A DNA stretch of 64,000 bases from Triplophysa rosa (lineage: Eukaryota > Chordata > Actinopteri > Cypriniformes > Nemacheilidae). Below, in pieces: positions 35,506 through 49,296 of this stretch. A program made the position numbers and the translations under genes. The stretch's first letter is position 1, and each line of letters starts with the position of its first letter. The notes under the pieces are model-generated. The model saw nothing but the letters and a program-made list of their open reading frames with translations, ran no database searches and had not been told where the DNA came from. Location: positions 15,325,829-15,389,828 of the forward strand of contig NC_079906.1 in the NCBI RefSeq assembly GCF_024868665.1, in the 5' to 3' direction.

Positions 35506-37888
35506 TTACATAATTGTCCTGTTGAGCTCCGACTGATGGATTGTATTTATAAAATTGAGATTAGAAAGATGAGTTTATAAATCATGCCCATGTCAGCAGA
35601 AAAAGTTGTCAGTACAAAACAAAATAAATATATATGTCTGTATCAAAAATATAGGTGTCGATCGTATTTGGGAATGCCACTTCATGAATTATGAAATTTT
35701 ATTCAAGAACTGAAATTGAATTAAATTTGAATACATTCATAGAAATGCTTCAAATGGCTTATTTCCAAAAACATAACATCAATAATAATTTAGACTTGGT
35801 TTTTTATTATATTTATAAATAATATTAGTGATGAATATTGATCGGCTAATATTATCAATAAATAATTTTGTATTATAAATTGGATTAATGATATTCCTCT
35901 AGTATGTGCCTGTGTTTTTTAATTTGAATTTGATCAACCTAGTCTGTTCTGTCCATTTTACCACTTCAGTTTCAATTTAAGTACATGCATTTTTCTTTAA
36001 CGTTCAGACTTTAATCCGTCAAGGACTTTCTATTATGAACTTTTCAATATGAATGATGTAATGTGGTGATATCATGGCAAGATGTTCTCTCCCATGGTTG
36101 CTTACCTGCGGCAAAGAGTACCTGCTGTACTGTAGATTCACATCACTTGTACCAGACAGATAAAAACAACAACACGACCACTTCAATAGAGGGATCTGAA
36201 TCCTGCTAATAAAAATTGCTGCTAGCATCTTGTGACATGAGAATGTACGTAGTCTAATTACTCTTCCTAACTGCTATCGTGTTATCGTTTAATTAGTGAT
36301 ATGAATCATTTATTTAAATGGAAACAAATTCTCTTCAATCCATTTTGAGACCATAAAAGCAATACTGCAATAGCCTCTATTTTTAACTTGAGACTTCGTT
36401 ACTTTTCTAATTATTTCTAATGCAGTGGTTCCAAAAAATTCGGTTCCAAAGACATCTGCTTCATCAACCCCGCTTTAAAACCGAGTGGCTAAAGAAGCCA
36501 GGCAGACAGAAGCACAGTAGTGCCTCTACGTGGTTCTCGGTTCTCACTGAACTGCTGGATCAGAGCCTTTAAAGTGGAGTAAAGTGGTCCAGGGGGTCTG
36601 GACTGGAGTGTTTCCCGATATCAGAGCGAGGCAAGATCTGGGGAGGGAATAATGTCACATTAACGTGTTCTATGCAAGTATGGTCACAAGAGGAAAGGTC
36701 AGTAGATACTGAACCTCACTCTTCAAGTTCTCCTATCCATGGACTCCCTTTGTCCTTCACGTTAAAACAACAAAGCCAAATGAAGCATTGATGTGCTCTA
36801 CATTAGCTAATACCTCATAGTAATCATGTACCTAAGACGTGCTTCATAGTGTAGTATTAGTATTTTTTACTGGTGTCACTGAACCCCATTATGGACAGAA
36901 CTATGTACTCATATGTCACAGAAGGTTCCCACACTGGGAAATGTGACTGGTTTCACAATTTCTGCTGAAGTGAGACCTTTTTTATGTTTGAATCCACGCA
37001 TTATCTGTAATGAGAGTAAAGCCTTGTTCACACTGGACTAGCAATGCGACCTCATTTGTTTTCATTGAAATCAGACAAGATGTGGGCGTGTCCAGGTAAT
37101 AAAGCTGAGAAAACTTTAACTTTATGAAAATACGGGATCACTTAATACGAAGACTACCAGTATGAATGAAGGCTGTGAGGTCATTCTCTATTTTTCTAGT
37201 GGTAGGTGCACACGCCGGGTATATTAAGGTTATATAAGGTTCCTGCATTATACTAAATATGCTAAACTAACAGCCTAACATACAGTAGCAAACATTAATG
37301 ACAGAATTTGTTTTTCAACTTCAAATAGCAGGATTAGATTAAACATAAATATGGCACTCTTTATGAAGGAACTAACGTTATAGTTAAAATGCTTTTATTG
37401 CAGCTGGACAGGAGTTTGTCCTCATGAGGAGACTACAGAGCTTCATTCAACACTGCCTCAAAACTAAAACACTCAACACAATACTGCAAGTTCACTCTGT
37501 GCTATTGACACATATAACTTTGAACTTTCACTTTGAAATGAAGGAAAATCAGCCTCTCTGTCGTGTTAGCGGATAGCAGCTAATATGCTTCTCATCTGTG
37601 TCATTAAGTTCCTTGTAAAGCTCCGGTAGAGCGCTGTATGAAGGAAGAAATCAGACGCTAACCTGTGTTCTCTATCACAGCATAACAGAGCTGAGTTAAC
37701 TCGCTGCAATCCATCCACTTTTTTGAGGATTTGGTATTAATTGTTATTATTGAACGAAACTCTGTCACTAACGCCTTGCGGAATGCTCGCGCTGCAGACA
37801 TTACAAGCGGCTGTTCCGCTGCACATTTCCATACTGCACACACAGCTGTCACAGCTCACGCTCTCGTTTACGAAACTTGCGCGATGGC
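35506..37888. other. Non-coding stretch, AT-rich then mixed
   Basis: AT-rich to 36420, then more balanced. At 37020-37095 there is a GTTCACACTGGACTAGCAATGCGAC segment resembling a dispersed repeat. No gene was recognised. Confidence 0.3.
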
Positions 37889-38000
37889 AGAGGTGGTCGG
37901 AAATGATCGGGCATAAAATAGCCGATCCCGATCAGGTTGAAAATGCCTTGATCGGCCCGCAATCCCAATCTTTGCGATCGGCTCGGGACATCCCATACTA
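37889..38000. mobile_element. hAT-like terminal fragment
   Basis: GAGGTGGTCGGAAATGATCGGG and GCGATCGGCTCGGGACATCCC bracket several GATCGG motifs. I associate this motif pattern with the ends of fish hAT elements. No transposase is present. Confidence 0.35.
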
Positions 38001-38314
38001 AACAATTTATATGTCTCTGACCACATACAGGGGCACTATTTAAAAATGATGCGTTTCAGAGTAAATAGTTGGCACAGTTGCATAAGTTTTATTTTTATAT
38101 GCATCTACTGCTCTATTCACTTTATTGCTTTGATTTACAAAACAAGTCACCCAACCAAATGCCCCATGCCAATGACATCAGTATTCAGCTTGTTTTTAAT
38201 GCACATGGGACTGCCTCATAAAATAGTTGAGTAATGTTACTTTGACGTTTTGTGTCCTTTGGTCTGTTCTTAAGACTGTTACGTAATAAAAATCACTGAA
38301 GAACTTCTTGGTTT
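38001..38314. other. Non-coding stretch
   Basis: No gene or repeat was recognised. Confidence 0.35.
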
Positions 38315-38539
38315 TTTAATCACCAGAAATTATATTTTGAAGAAGGTTGGTAACCAAACAGTGCTGGGACCCATTCACTTCTACTGTATGGACACAAAAC
38401 CAATGCAAGTGCATGGGTGCCAGTTAACAACATTCTTCAAATATCTTCTTTTGTGTTCTGCGGAAGGAAGAAAGTCATACAGGTTTGAAATGAAATGAGG
38501 ATGAGCAAAGGATGTTATATTTTTGGGCGAACTATCACT
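38315..38539. mobile_element. GTTCACCC-type MITE, copy d
   Basis: The right end GGGCGAACTATCACT is followed by TTAA (38540-38543). The arms carry TATATTTTGAAGAAGGTTGGTAACC and its inverted partner AACATTCTTCAAATATCTTC. The left end is eroded. Confidence 0.7.
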
Positions 38540-38543
38540 TTAA

Positions 38544-39622
38544 GGCAGTCTGGGACAAGAACAAAAACAATCTAGATACTGTAGCTAAAGGTCCACTGTT
38601 GTGGTTTATTTTCTTTGATGGGAAGACTGTAACAGGTTAGCATTGCAGTGGTGCACTAGCAAAACAGCTGACTTAATGAATCGCACATAAGCACGATCTA
38701 TCCATAACCCTGTATATCACACACACATCTAAAGATCCAATCCTCTGGCGACACGGTTACACAATGCCAGGGGAAACCAAAGTAATTACACACGCTGGCA
38801 GATGACCCCTCAACACATACATACCCATGCAAACATGCCACGCACAAATATTTCACCAGAGAATTCACAGGAACATGAAAGGTAGTCTGTAAACTCACAG
38901 ATCAGCGATTTGTAGAAGTATTGTGACATCTAGTAAAAATCTAATAATTTGGATGTCTTGTTGTGCTGCACCCTCTGTCTCATTCATACGGCAGTCTCTA
39001 TTCAGCCAGCACAGAGAACATCAGTACAGCCTGATAGTGGCAGAACAGTGTTTTTGGTTGTTCTGCCAACAGTCCAATGTGTAATGCAACACAGACATAT
39101 GACTTCCCAAATATAATAAAACATTTAAAATATTAGCCTCCGATATTGGCCTGGGGAAGAGAAATCCAGGGTAGTGTGAAGGTAAAAGCTCATTAGCATA
39201 GCAGATGTTTTTGCAGTCGTCTTTGTCTTGCTGCCAGATGAATCCACACTGAATAATTAAGCCTGTGAACAAAGAGCCTTTATTGTTGAATATATGATGT
39301 GTTTTGTCAGCCAGTTTCAGATGGCAAGAGAAGAACTGTTCTATTCCACCTAAAAAGAAAAAAACTAAATAAATAAATAACACCCTGCCTTCCCGTAGAG
39401 CGAGACACATGGGTAACAGCATCAGCAGTAAAAGTGTGGAGCTTTATTATGTAGAAATAACTGAGAAAATATGTTTTAGCTAATATGGCGCGCTCGTCCG
39501 TAAATTACTCTGACCAGGCAGAGCGATATTACAGAGTATTCTAAAAAACTGTTTAAGTGCTTTCTAATATCTTGAAATATATTCATTGTGAAATACAGTG
39601 AATAGTGTGCAGCATTAATAGT
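38544..39622. other. Unique-looking non-coding stretch
   Basis: No transposon ends. The minus-strand frame at 39021-39422 (133 codons) has a hydrophobic stretch near its start, but no recognisable domain, Kozak-like context or splice evidence. Confidence 0.3.
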
Positions 39623-39698
39623 TTATTTAAAAAAAAAACTTTTTAAAGCAACATTTAGACTTATTTAAAAAAAAAACTTTTTAAAGCAATATTTAGAC
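39623..39698 (+). repeat. 38-bp tandem duplication
   Basis: Units at 39623-39660 and 39661-39698 differ at one position (AACATTTAG versus AATATTTAG). Each contains an A10 run and CTTTTTAAAGCAA. Near identity implies a recent duplication, perhaps by slippage. Confidence 0.9.
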
Positions 39699-39837
39699 TT
39701 CTAATTATTCCCTCTGTAAATAGGTACTTGAGAGTATTTGTCATATATGTATATAGGCTGTTAAAAATGTCTTCTTAATTAGAATAACATTAATATACAT
39801 TTTTGCTGTAAGTACAGTTTAACGCACTATAGTTTAA

Positions 39838-40060
39838 AGGGATAGTTCACCCAAAAATGAAAATTCTGTCATTTACTCACCCTCTTGTCATTTCAAACCT
39901 GTATGACTGACTTTCTTCTGCAGAACACAATAGAAGATATTTTGAAGAATGTTGGTAACCGAACAATGGCGGCACCCATTGGCTTGCATTGTTTTTGTGT
40001 TCGAACAACATAAGTAAATGGGTACTGCCGTTTGTTCGGTGATGACATAATTTTCAGTTA
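39838..40060. mobile_element. GTTCACCC-type MITE, copy e
   Basis: Preceded by TTAA (39834-39837). The left end AGGGATAGTTCACCCAAAAA is the best preserved of the family here, followed by ATTCTGTCATTTACTCACCC, AAACCTGTATGA and GAAGATATTTTGAAGAATGT. The right arm is diverged and its end lost. Confidence 0.8.
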
Positions 40061-42504
40061 CAGTTAGGTTTATGGTGCATTTGGCATTTTCATTTTGCAA
40101 TGAAACTTTATTTTAACTGAACATTGAACATTGAGTGCCTAAGAAATAAACCAATTGTGACCTTATTCCACAGCTACTCCGTGCATCAAGTCAAAAATGT
40201 AGTTTCAAAGTGCGATTTGTGTTATCAGCACTGCCGGTATCGTGCGTCTAAGCTTAGCGTTCTTGCTTTGAAGAGTCATCGAGTCGTCAGATTATTTTAC
40301 CACAGAATACATTATCATATGAATTCCACTACACTGTACACCCCCCTAAAAGCTCTGATCGCTTTCCACACACACCAGATCTTTCAGAGCTGTGGTGAGG
40401 AGATTTCAGACGGGAAGTGACACATCATTTTCTCACATGACGTGACAGAATCTGTTAGTAATGGATGTGGCACAGTTACAAAGCTTTTGTAATAGAGGAT
40501 AACAACCTGGCACATCATTTGCGGAAATCTTGAGAAATGAACCTAACCAGAACTGTCCATCTCAATCCTTTCAGCATGTTATCTGATAAACAGCAAAAAT
40601 AATCTCATAATGCTTGGCAATGTTTTGTTAATTTAACTGTAAATGTAACGAAAGCATTTACATTATGAAATCATCATATAGATTCTGTGATTGATAACTG
40701 CCATTTATATATGAAGCCATCTCATTTTTTCAGAAGGTCTTTCTCTAGGATTTGAGGTTTATGATCACCCCAGACAACACCAGCAACCAGACCAGAACCA
40801 TAATAATCATTTGAGCGCAAATGAGCTTTAGCATGATAGATGAACGTTGTTGTGTGTTATTTGCACAGGCTTGATTTGTGAACAGCATGTGTAGCTGATC
40901 ATAGATGATCATATGAGTCCGGCGGTGCGGGAGAGAGATGTCGCAGCGAGACGTAATGAAAGAGAGAGACACTGTGTAAACATGGAATGGAGAGCGAGGT
41001 GCCGGGTACATCCATACCTCTTCTGTCGGGGCTGAGACTCACAGACAGAAGTGCAGGTTTGTTTATTATTAGCGTGGAGTGTGACGACATGTCACAGCAT
41101 GTGTTATATGGATTTGCTGGCTGGAGACTGGAGGTGGGTAGAACAGCATATGCGCTAAGCTTATGTGTGTCAGAAAACAAGTGCTTTTCTACGTATTAAG
41201 CCGAACTGTGTGGATGTTTAAATGTCATGAAAGACTTATCGAGATTATTCAGAGATCCTCTTTGTCTTTCAGATTTAAAATACGGGAGAGCAGTGTGCAA
41301 ATGCACATTCTTTTTTTGTCCTTTTTTTAGTTCCTATACAGAAAAAACCCTACATGAATTAGCCATGGAATCACATGTCTGCATGTGGACAACATCTTAC
41401 CACAGGTAGACAACATGTCGCATGTAATGAAACATGGGTTTCACTCTATATGGGAATCCCACATGACTAACCTTGTATTTCCATATTTCGTGATTTTTAT
41501 TATTTGCCATAAATCATATTATTAGTCGCTCTTTATGTTTGTCACTGGGTTTTGCATTTCCTGAAAAATGACGAATTTGGACATCCATGGTTTCGAAAGA
41601 CAAACTTAAACAACCATGTCCAAATAATGTCCAAATGGTGGATTAAGTAAAGTAATTGCTCAAAGTTCAAAGTAATTGTGTTGTGTTAGCTTAACTGATT
41701 TATTTAAGTAAATTGAAGAAGCATCAAATATTATTTTGATCTACTTGGTTGAAAAATGTAAACATTTAGTCAAGCCAAAGCTTTACTGTTTTTCGTCCGT
41801 TTAACATAATGCAATTGTGTTTGAACATAAAACCTAATACAATGGTTGTTTAAATTAAGTGAACAGTATCGTAAAATGATTTTTTTGAATGTATTATCCT
41901 AAATATTTAATAAATGTATGTGTAGAAGGTGAAAGATGTGTAGAATGAGTAAATTATACAGAGCAGTGGTTTTAATACATACGCTGTATTACAGTATATA
42001 TGCATGTGCTGTATGTGTGTGTGAATAATTTGAAAGCACTGCTGTTTACAAATCGTACCATTTTTATTAATTGATTAGTCAAAAAAAAAAGTTTTAGTGC
42101 CCCGTGTGGCCTTTTTCATTTTCAAAGCTTTCAGAGGTGTTTACTCCTTCACATCCTTCACATCATGTAGAGAGCGAACTGATCCAGTCATTTCTCTGCG
42201 TTTTGGCATCTCTAACAGTATTAGCAAGGAAAGCAGTGAATAATTACTCAACAGTTAATCATTCTCCTCTACAGATGACATGTTTTTAAACAATACATAC
42301 ATAGGCGGCCTGCTGGCTTTGATTCATAATAAGCAGAATGGGCTCTTTGGCAGGAGAAGTGAGGTTGACGGTGGGTAGATGGAGAAAGAGTCATGTGAGG
42401 GACGCTACCAGAAGAAAGATCTCGAGTACAAATGGAAACAGAGGTTGCATTAGCGAAATTCATCTAACATTCATCTAATGTAACCTAATAACCATGATGA
42501 GACA
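40061..42504. other. Unique-looking non-coding stretch
   Basis: No transposon ends or genes were recognised. An A-rich run lies near 42080. Confidence 0.3.
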
Positions 42505-42630
42505 ACTGTAATGTTCCTGTGGCTCCACTGATGCATGGTGCTAGCAACAGCAAGGTCATAGGTTTGTACACAACTGGATGGAATTATGTGGCTTTGAATT
42601 AAAGTATCTGCCAAATACCTAAATGTAAAA
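42505..42630 (+). mobile_element. Degenerate tRNA-derived SINE fragment
   Basis: GCTAGCAACAGCAAGGTCATAGGTTTG resembles the B-box region, and AAAGTATCTGCCAAATACCTAAATGTAAA is the usual 3' tail of the same cyprinid SINE type seen at 30045. The middle is diverged. Confidence 0.5.
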
Positions 42631-44190
42631 TTGTAAAGATCTAAACCTTGATAGACTGATAGAAAGATAAACAAACAAAAAATATCTGATCTCAGTGGAG
42701 GACAGTAGAGGTCAGTTGAGGGATTGTTGGATCTTTATGGTTTTTCAAGGCTCATTATTGTTGCCATAATGGCTACTGTGTATACAGATGTGAATTTTGA
42801 CCTTCAGTAAAAGGTCATGTGTAGCAGCAGTTGAGTATCGCTTTTGAAAACCCCTCATAGAGGTTATAGCAGTTTATCACAAATATCCAAGTGTACTCAT
42901 TTAACGGATTGACCACTGTGCCCTTTTCCAGTGGCTTATTGTATAATATTCACTTCCTCTCAAGAGCTGGATCTCTTCAGCAATGATTTACCTCCATTTC
43001 TACAGACTGTGTGGCCTTTTGGTCCTGTCAGTTATTTTATCTGTGTGTGTGTACCTCTACTGTCTGTCACAGATACAATGTACAAACAAAGATAAAACCT
43101 TACAGTAATCTCACAAAATCATGTATTCCATAAATTTGTAATCATGTCAGTGCAATTTAGACAAGTCCAATGGATTCATAGACCCAGACAACATAGGGTT
43201 AGACACCAAGATTACTTGGCTAGGTCAAATAATCAAGGAGTTAGGATATTTTAAGGGCTTCCTGCCCATCTTGGAAGCCATCTTGAAAATGATACATTTC
43301 TAGTGGTCAAACTTTGGTAAACTTTTAGTATGTTATTAAGGACACCCAATACTACAAAAAACAGCTGAGAAACCTTTTGTTAGAATTTCTTTAGGGTTAG
43401 GTGGTTTTTTTATATATATGCAGCCGCCTAATATGATTGTGGCAAATTAATAAAAAGATTAAGTTATATCATGCTGAAATAACGTTGGTCATCAGGACTG
43501 GCCCGATATTTTGGGAGTAGGCCTCTATGCAAGTGCATTACGTCATTAAGCATACATAAGTGGGCATACTGTAAAACATAAGACATACAGTAGCATCTAA
43601 GAATATAGAAATATTTTCACTTATGCTCTCAGACTTTGAGCCCCCCTGTAACACCACTCCAATAATAAACACGATACATCTCACACGTGCATGAAAACAT
43701 AACTGCCAATCAATCACTCAAATCAACCTATGCTGGGCAGATGACAGAGTGTCAATGCCATCTAATCTGCCCAGTGACAGTATCACTGTCCTTCAGAGTC
43801 AGCTACTTCAGTTTTTTGTAGTGTTTTTCAAACCAGCAGCTGGTTGTGGATATATTAATTAAATTTGAAGATCATATGCTTTTGTCAGGAGCAGTATCTG
43901 CAGAAGCTGCAGGTGTCCGAGTCAGGAAACAGAGACAGTTAATAATCTGCTGGCTAAGCAATGGTGATACATAAGAACTCATCTGACAAGGGTGGGCACC
44001 ATGCATGTGTGTGGGGACATCATACTCAACAACGAGAGTAGGAAACAGATTGGTGTGCTGAAGCCAGACAGAACGCAAATACAATGTGATGACATCACAG
44101 ATATGCTGGTTAGTATATGACATCATCGGACGTCATTTAGTGACCTTTCAAGTAGGCTTTAGCTACATTCCATTTAGCATTGCATTGAAT
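42631..44190. other. Non-coding stretch
   Basis: No gene or clear transposon was recognised. Confidence 0.3.
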
Positions 44191-44191
44191 A

Positions 44192-44443
44192 AAGGGAAGG
44201 TTTACCCCCAAATTTAAATTCTTTGTTCAAAACCTGTTCATCTGCAGAAAACAAAATGTATTTTGAAGAATGTTGGTAAGTAAACAACACTGGCCCCCCA
44301 TTGACTTCCATTGTATGAACGCAAAACCACATATTTCTTAAAAGATATTTTGTGTTCCACAGAAGAAAGAGTCCCGTACAGTTTTTAAACAACACGAGGG
44401 TGAATAAATGATGACATATTTTATTTTGGGGTGAACTATCCCT
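44192..44443. mobile_element. GTTCACCC-type MITE, copy f
   Basis: The right end GGGGTGAACTATCCCT is followed by TTAA (44444-44447). Arm blocks TTTTGAAGAATGTTGGTAAG, CATTGACTTCCATTGTATGAA and TGTGTTCCACAGAAGAAAGAG are present. The left end is eroded. Confidence 0.75.
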
Positions 44444-44447
44444 TTAA

Positions 44448-45461
44448 CTTGAAAACTAAATGTAGAGTTGGTCATCAACATTAAGTTGGTCACTTGGATG
44501 ATTTTTGCTCTTTATTTCTCAATCCTGTTTCCGCCCTCTTCCCATATTTTCTATAATATTTTGCACTCTTACAAAAAAGTGTAATGGAATTTTTTTTCCA
44601 TTACTGCCTCTCATGAGAGAGCGAGACACTAAATGAATATTTGTTGTCTGCTGGGGTTTCAGACGGTCATTGATTAGCCCCCTCTAGTCTGCTTCTCAGA
44701 CTTCCTCAAGTCTTGGGCTGTTGAATGATTTTGTTTTAGGTCTGATATGGATCCAGATGGACCGGAGTCACATCAGGGTGTTTGAATGAGCTGATGAGGT
44801 CCATCATCAGGACCCCGGGGGTAACACAGCACTTAACTGATGAACACCACTCAAGCACGGTGTCAAGACCGTACGACCCTGTCCAGGGATATTAACGGGA
44901 GGTGATTTGATCGCTCGATTTCTCTTTTACATTCCTCCTGTGTGCAATCGCTCGCAGTAAAAACCCAAATTGTCCTGCTGTTCTTTCCTCTCCAATGCAG
45001 ATACGTTGTTCATTATAAAAGCCGGAGACTGAATTCGAACGTTATGAAAAGGGCAGAGACCGTTCGCCCTCTGTTCGCTTTACAAGCCAGAACGTCATGA
45101 ACTTCCTTGATGTTTTGTGTTTGATGCTTTTCACTTTGCCAGCAGCTGTTGCCATGGCCACAGAAAAGTTCTCTTTCATTCGGACTGCTGCTCCACCACT
45201 TTGCCAGATGTCAGTTCCTGTAATGAAAGCGGCATCAAAAAGCAGATAAATAAAGGCGACATCATTAGCCACTTATTGTGTGTGGATGTGCTGTTGTGTG
45301 TCTGTGTCTCTAAGCTGTGTGGACCGCTGTGCCTGACAGCTGTACATCATAACAGTAATAGCAGGGGCATCGGGTAGGTTCGGTCAGGACAGCGGGACCA
45401 TTGAAAGGATCCATAAAGCACTCTTTCACTCACTCTCTCGTTCTCGTAGACGAGCTGAGTA

Positions 45462-45464
<3 letters not shown>
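44448..45464. other. Unique-looking non-coding stretch
   Basis: No gene was recognised. Sequence from 44600 to 45300 is repeat-free. Confidence 0.3.

Positions 45465-45515
<51 letters not shown>
45465..45515. repeat. (GA)n microsatellite, 51 nt
   Basis: About 25 uninterrupted GA units. Confidence 0.95.
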
Positions 45516-45516
<1 letters not shown>

Positions 45517-45900
45517 AGTCTTAACACAGAGACCTGCAGCTGGACACTTCCTGTCCTGTGATATCAGGGCTGATGATTGACAGGTGTGTGTCTGTGTGTG
45601 TATGAGATTGACAGAAGCTGTTAGCTCTCGTAAATACCTCAGCTGTCAGAGTTTTAGGTTCAGGAGAGAATGTAAGTCAGACCATAAAGGTGGGGGGGCA
45701 CGCTAGGGTCTAAAAATACAAAATTACTTGAGGCGCCACTGCGAATATGGAGGGCGATACCGCTTGAGCGAGAGCTTCCTCTGTCTTTGATTTTCAGTGA
45801 AAAGGTCAATCTGTGACCCATGATGTACTAACAACAATATTTCAATGTTTTTCAACAAATATAATTTAATTAATAAGCACAAGCAATTTACTTGGTCCCA

Positions 45901-46365
45901 CTTATAGACGGTTTCAAAGCAACAACAGAAATAAATGTTACTGCACATTCATGCTTTTGCGGTCCAAACCTAACGTTCAGTACACATCCGCAAAGAGTCT
46001 CTGCAGTTTATTTCTGAAAACAAGCAAAAGAAATAACAAGCAGATTACATTAGGTAGCAAGTTAAAGTATGTCTAGCCAGTATTATTTTGGGTTACCAGT
46101 AGAAGAACCGGTACTTGGTTAAACTTAAATACGACATAGTTACACGACCCGTTCAACAAATTGTTGATCAAATTAATACACAATAAAATTCAACAAATTG
46201 TTTATTTAGTACAATTATTATGCAATAATATATTTATGTAAATTAATATTAATATACATTATTTAAAATATAAATAGTTATTAGCCACTAGCCAGACCGA
46301 TTTACAAACACAGACCGGAAGTTAACTTTGGGCCAGGCGTGTGCGTCAGATGAAACCGTTTATAC
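45901..46365. mobile_element. Possible MITE with TATAGACGGTTTC ends
   Basis: CTTATAGACGGTTTC (45901-45915) pairs with GAAACCGTTTATA (46352-46364) in inverted orientation with one mismatch. The AT-rich interior lacks coding capacity. The ends are short, so this call is tentative. Confidence 0.4.
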
Positions 46366-48889
46366 ACCAGAAGCACTTCCAGTTTCAGTTAATTATTTAT
46401 TAGTAGTATTTTAAAAAGCTTACGTATATAATAAAATCTTTTTTTTGTTATTTGTTTAACATTTTAAATCAGTTATAAATCTTCTGTTGGACCAGCGTTG
46501 TTTACTTCATACTAGTCTATAGTACACCTGTCTGAGTTTTTATTTTTCAGCATTCCACACTAATCCATCTTTTTTATTAATTCAGCCTTTTCAGCCAAAT
46601 GGCTCCTTAACTCCTGTGACCTTATGGGATAGAAAATGATCCACATCATGCACACTTCAGAATATCAACAGCCTAATCCAGGGTACTGTTTGCCTGCTGT
46701 TTCATGAATACTGAGTATTCAAACAACCTGTTCATACTTATATTCACATTTTTGAAATTGTGTAACATTTTTGTTTGTCACATGACTTTATCACACTGCA
46801 CATCTAATATAGTCATTGTGCATTTTGTGTTTTAAACTTGTGTGTCTTATATCTGCCCAATATGTTCTAGGTTTGCGTACTATATAGTGTACATGCTATG
46901 TATACTGCAGAAATGTCCATATGAAATGGTTATGAATGACGCAAACGCTTTCCCATGTCGTTTCTTAGACTAGGTATTAGAGTAAAGCTCAGTGAAATGA
47001 TTTCTTTGTGCGTCACTGTGTGTGTGTGTGGTTTGACTGACTGGCCCACTTTGCTTATGTTCTGCTATATATAGAGCTGCAGGGTCCATTCATCACAACT
47101 GGTCAACCCGAACGTAATCTCACTGGTAATGAAACATCTGGGTTCAGGGGACCACCCTGCACTACACACACACTTCGTACGGGCTCTATTCTGAGAACGA
47201 GTCAACAATCACCGAGGCCAAGATCATTAGCTCTCGTTTTTCCCTGCTGGCCGGACACTAGAGAATAACTTTTCTCTCTCTCGCTCTCCCGCTCTCATAC
47301 GTTTCATTTTTCCCTGGCATCTGCAGTTACTTGGTTAAATGAAGACATACAGCTACCAGGTCTGCCTGCCCGCTCAAGGTAACCTCTGCTGTCAGTATAC
47401 GTTTACAAATGTGCTCCCAGCCCTTTTCGCAAATAATATTCTGCTGAGGTAAAAGCCTAATACATAGAACAAATTAATTTTCATGAGCAAAATGACTCGT
47501 GAGGTCGTGTTACCTCTGAACCCTGAATGGATTTTTTCCCCAGTTAATGTTAGCTGCACGTGATGGTGTTATTTCAGCTCTTATGTATTTCAGGGCATAT
47601 AAGCCAAATTTGCTGAAAGCGGGACATTTTCAAGCGTATGTTTGCGGAATTCATTTTGAGGAAAAGCATTTGCGCCGAGCACATGGGATTATCACATTAA
47701 AAAGTGATATTTCTCACATTTATGGTGTTATCGTGCGTACAGTCGGAACACCTTGGTATTTAACCGAATCACATATGCTTGCGCTGTGTGTTGAACTCCG
47801 CTGTGACAGAGTGTGGAAGACTCCCAGCACGTCCGGGAGAGGAGGGATGCGGAGCGCCTGCACGCATGGTTAGACATGTTAATGAATGCCAAAAGATTTT
47901 CCATAACAGTGCACACACACTCGAACAACACTTCAGGCTCGTAAATGCAATCGCCGGGAGAGAGAGGCCCTACGATCTTAGCCCCTTCGACATCGAGGCA
48001 CCATTCTGTCGTGCTCTTTATCTTTGTCTGTATGTCGATGCTCCTCTTCTCTTCTGGTCATTATAACAGCCATTGTCATTTTTACTATCGTTGACATTAT
48101 AATTGTCATTATCATTACCATCATAATCATCATTACCTTTTCTAACACTGCGCGTCGTGTTGACACATGAATGTGTTCTGGTGAACAGCAGGTTATGCAG
48201 ATGGAAACCGGTGGCTGTTGTGCATTTGATGAGAGATATTTTAAGGTTCAGATCTGTCACAACCCATGTCATTTCAACTGCATGATCAGAGAGCGCGCCA
48301 TCGTGGCACGTACCTATTAAGGGGCGTTCGTGCGTGCTGCGATCTGTAATAACAAACTGAATGTAATTCATTACTAAAAATGGTGGCCATTTCCGGTAGT
48401 GAGTCACATCGATGCAACAACGTTTAGAACGTACACTTTCATAAAAGCCAAACAGTGACTACAAATAGAAGTGAAGATGTTGAAAGTTATATGATTTACG
48501 ATGTACTGTAGTTAAGTACAGGCAAGATGGAGATGTTCATGTTATGATGAGCGATTATGTCTGATTTGTCTGCAACCACATGCAGGTATTTAATAAATGA
48601 ATCACGCATGATAAACTGCATCAGAAACTGTCAGCATTCCTAGGGAGATTGATTCATATTATAAAAACCATTCATCTTGTTCATGAGATGATGCATTTCT
48701 GTAATTTACAGTGTATTCAAATGCTCCCCTTTCGCTTGTATGTTCAAGTATCAGAAGTTTACAGTATTACAGTATAACCTAGAAAATGTATAAATAGAAA
48801 AACGTTAAAATTGGGTGGGTGAAAGGTTGTAAGAAGCTGTTTATATAATCTTATAATGTGATGAACAAAAAACGATGTTTTATTAACTA
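46366..48889. other. Non-coding stretch, possible regulatory DNA
   Basis: The block 47560-48060 is repeat-free, with frames on several registers and no recognised domain. An ATC/ATT-rich simple repeat lies at 48062-48140. No gene was recognised. Confidence 0.3.
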
Positions 48890-49296
48890 AGTTCGGGAGG
48901 AGAAGGAGCAGATAATTAACTCGGCTGGTCCGCTGTCAGCAATCACAGCACCCGACCTATCAGTTCAAGAGAGAGAGAGCCTCTATACAGTAAATAGTCA
49001 AGACGTCTTACCTTCACTCTCTCTTCAGTCTTAAGCATCCCACCACCACCCTGGCTCCTCATCTGGAGCCCCTTGTCTCCAGCAGGACATAAAGGGGGGG
49101 GAGTGTTCCGGGTTCGGGCTAATGCCGGATTCGGAGGCCTCACCCCGGACGGGGGGGGGGAGTGCTCTGAGCTCGGAAGAACGAATGAGCTCGGAGCCCT
49201 CTCTCCGGACAGCACACCAAATACGCTTACCCTCAAACCTACACCATTATCTGCATAGGTGAACTCGTGAATAGACGAATATGCTTCTCCCGAACT
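48890..49296. mobile_element. G-run-rich element with short inverted ends
   Basis: AGTTCGGGAGGAGAAG at 48890 is matched in inverted orientation by CTTCTCCCGAACT at 49284-49296, with one 3-bp indel. Between them lie two G homopolymers (8 G at 49094-49101, 10 G at 49151-49160) and repeated TCGGAG/CCGGAC motifs. No coding domain was recognised. It could be a MITE or part of an LTR; no target duplication was found. Confidence 0.4.

Noticed and set aside
39021..39422. 133-codon minus-strand frame with a hydrophobic start
   Set aside because: The hydrophobic stretch comes from AT-rich codons. No domain, promoter or exon signals are seen.
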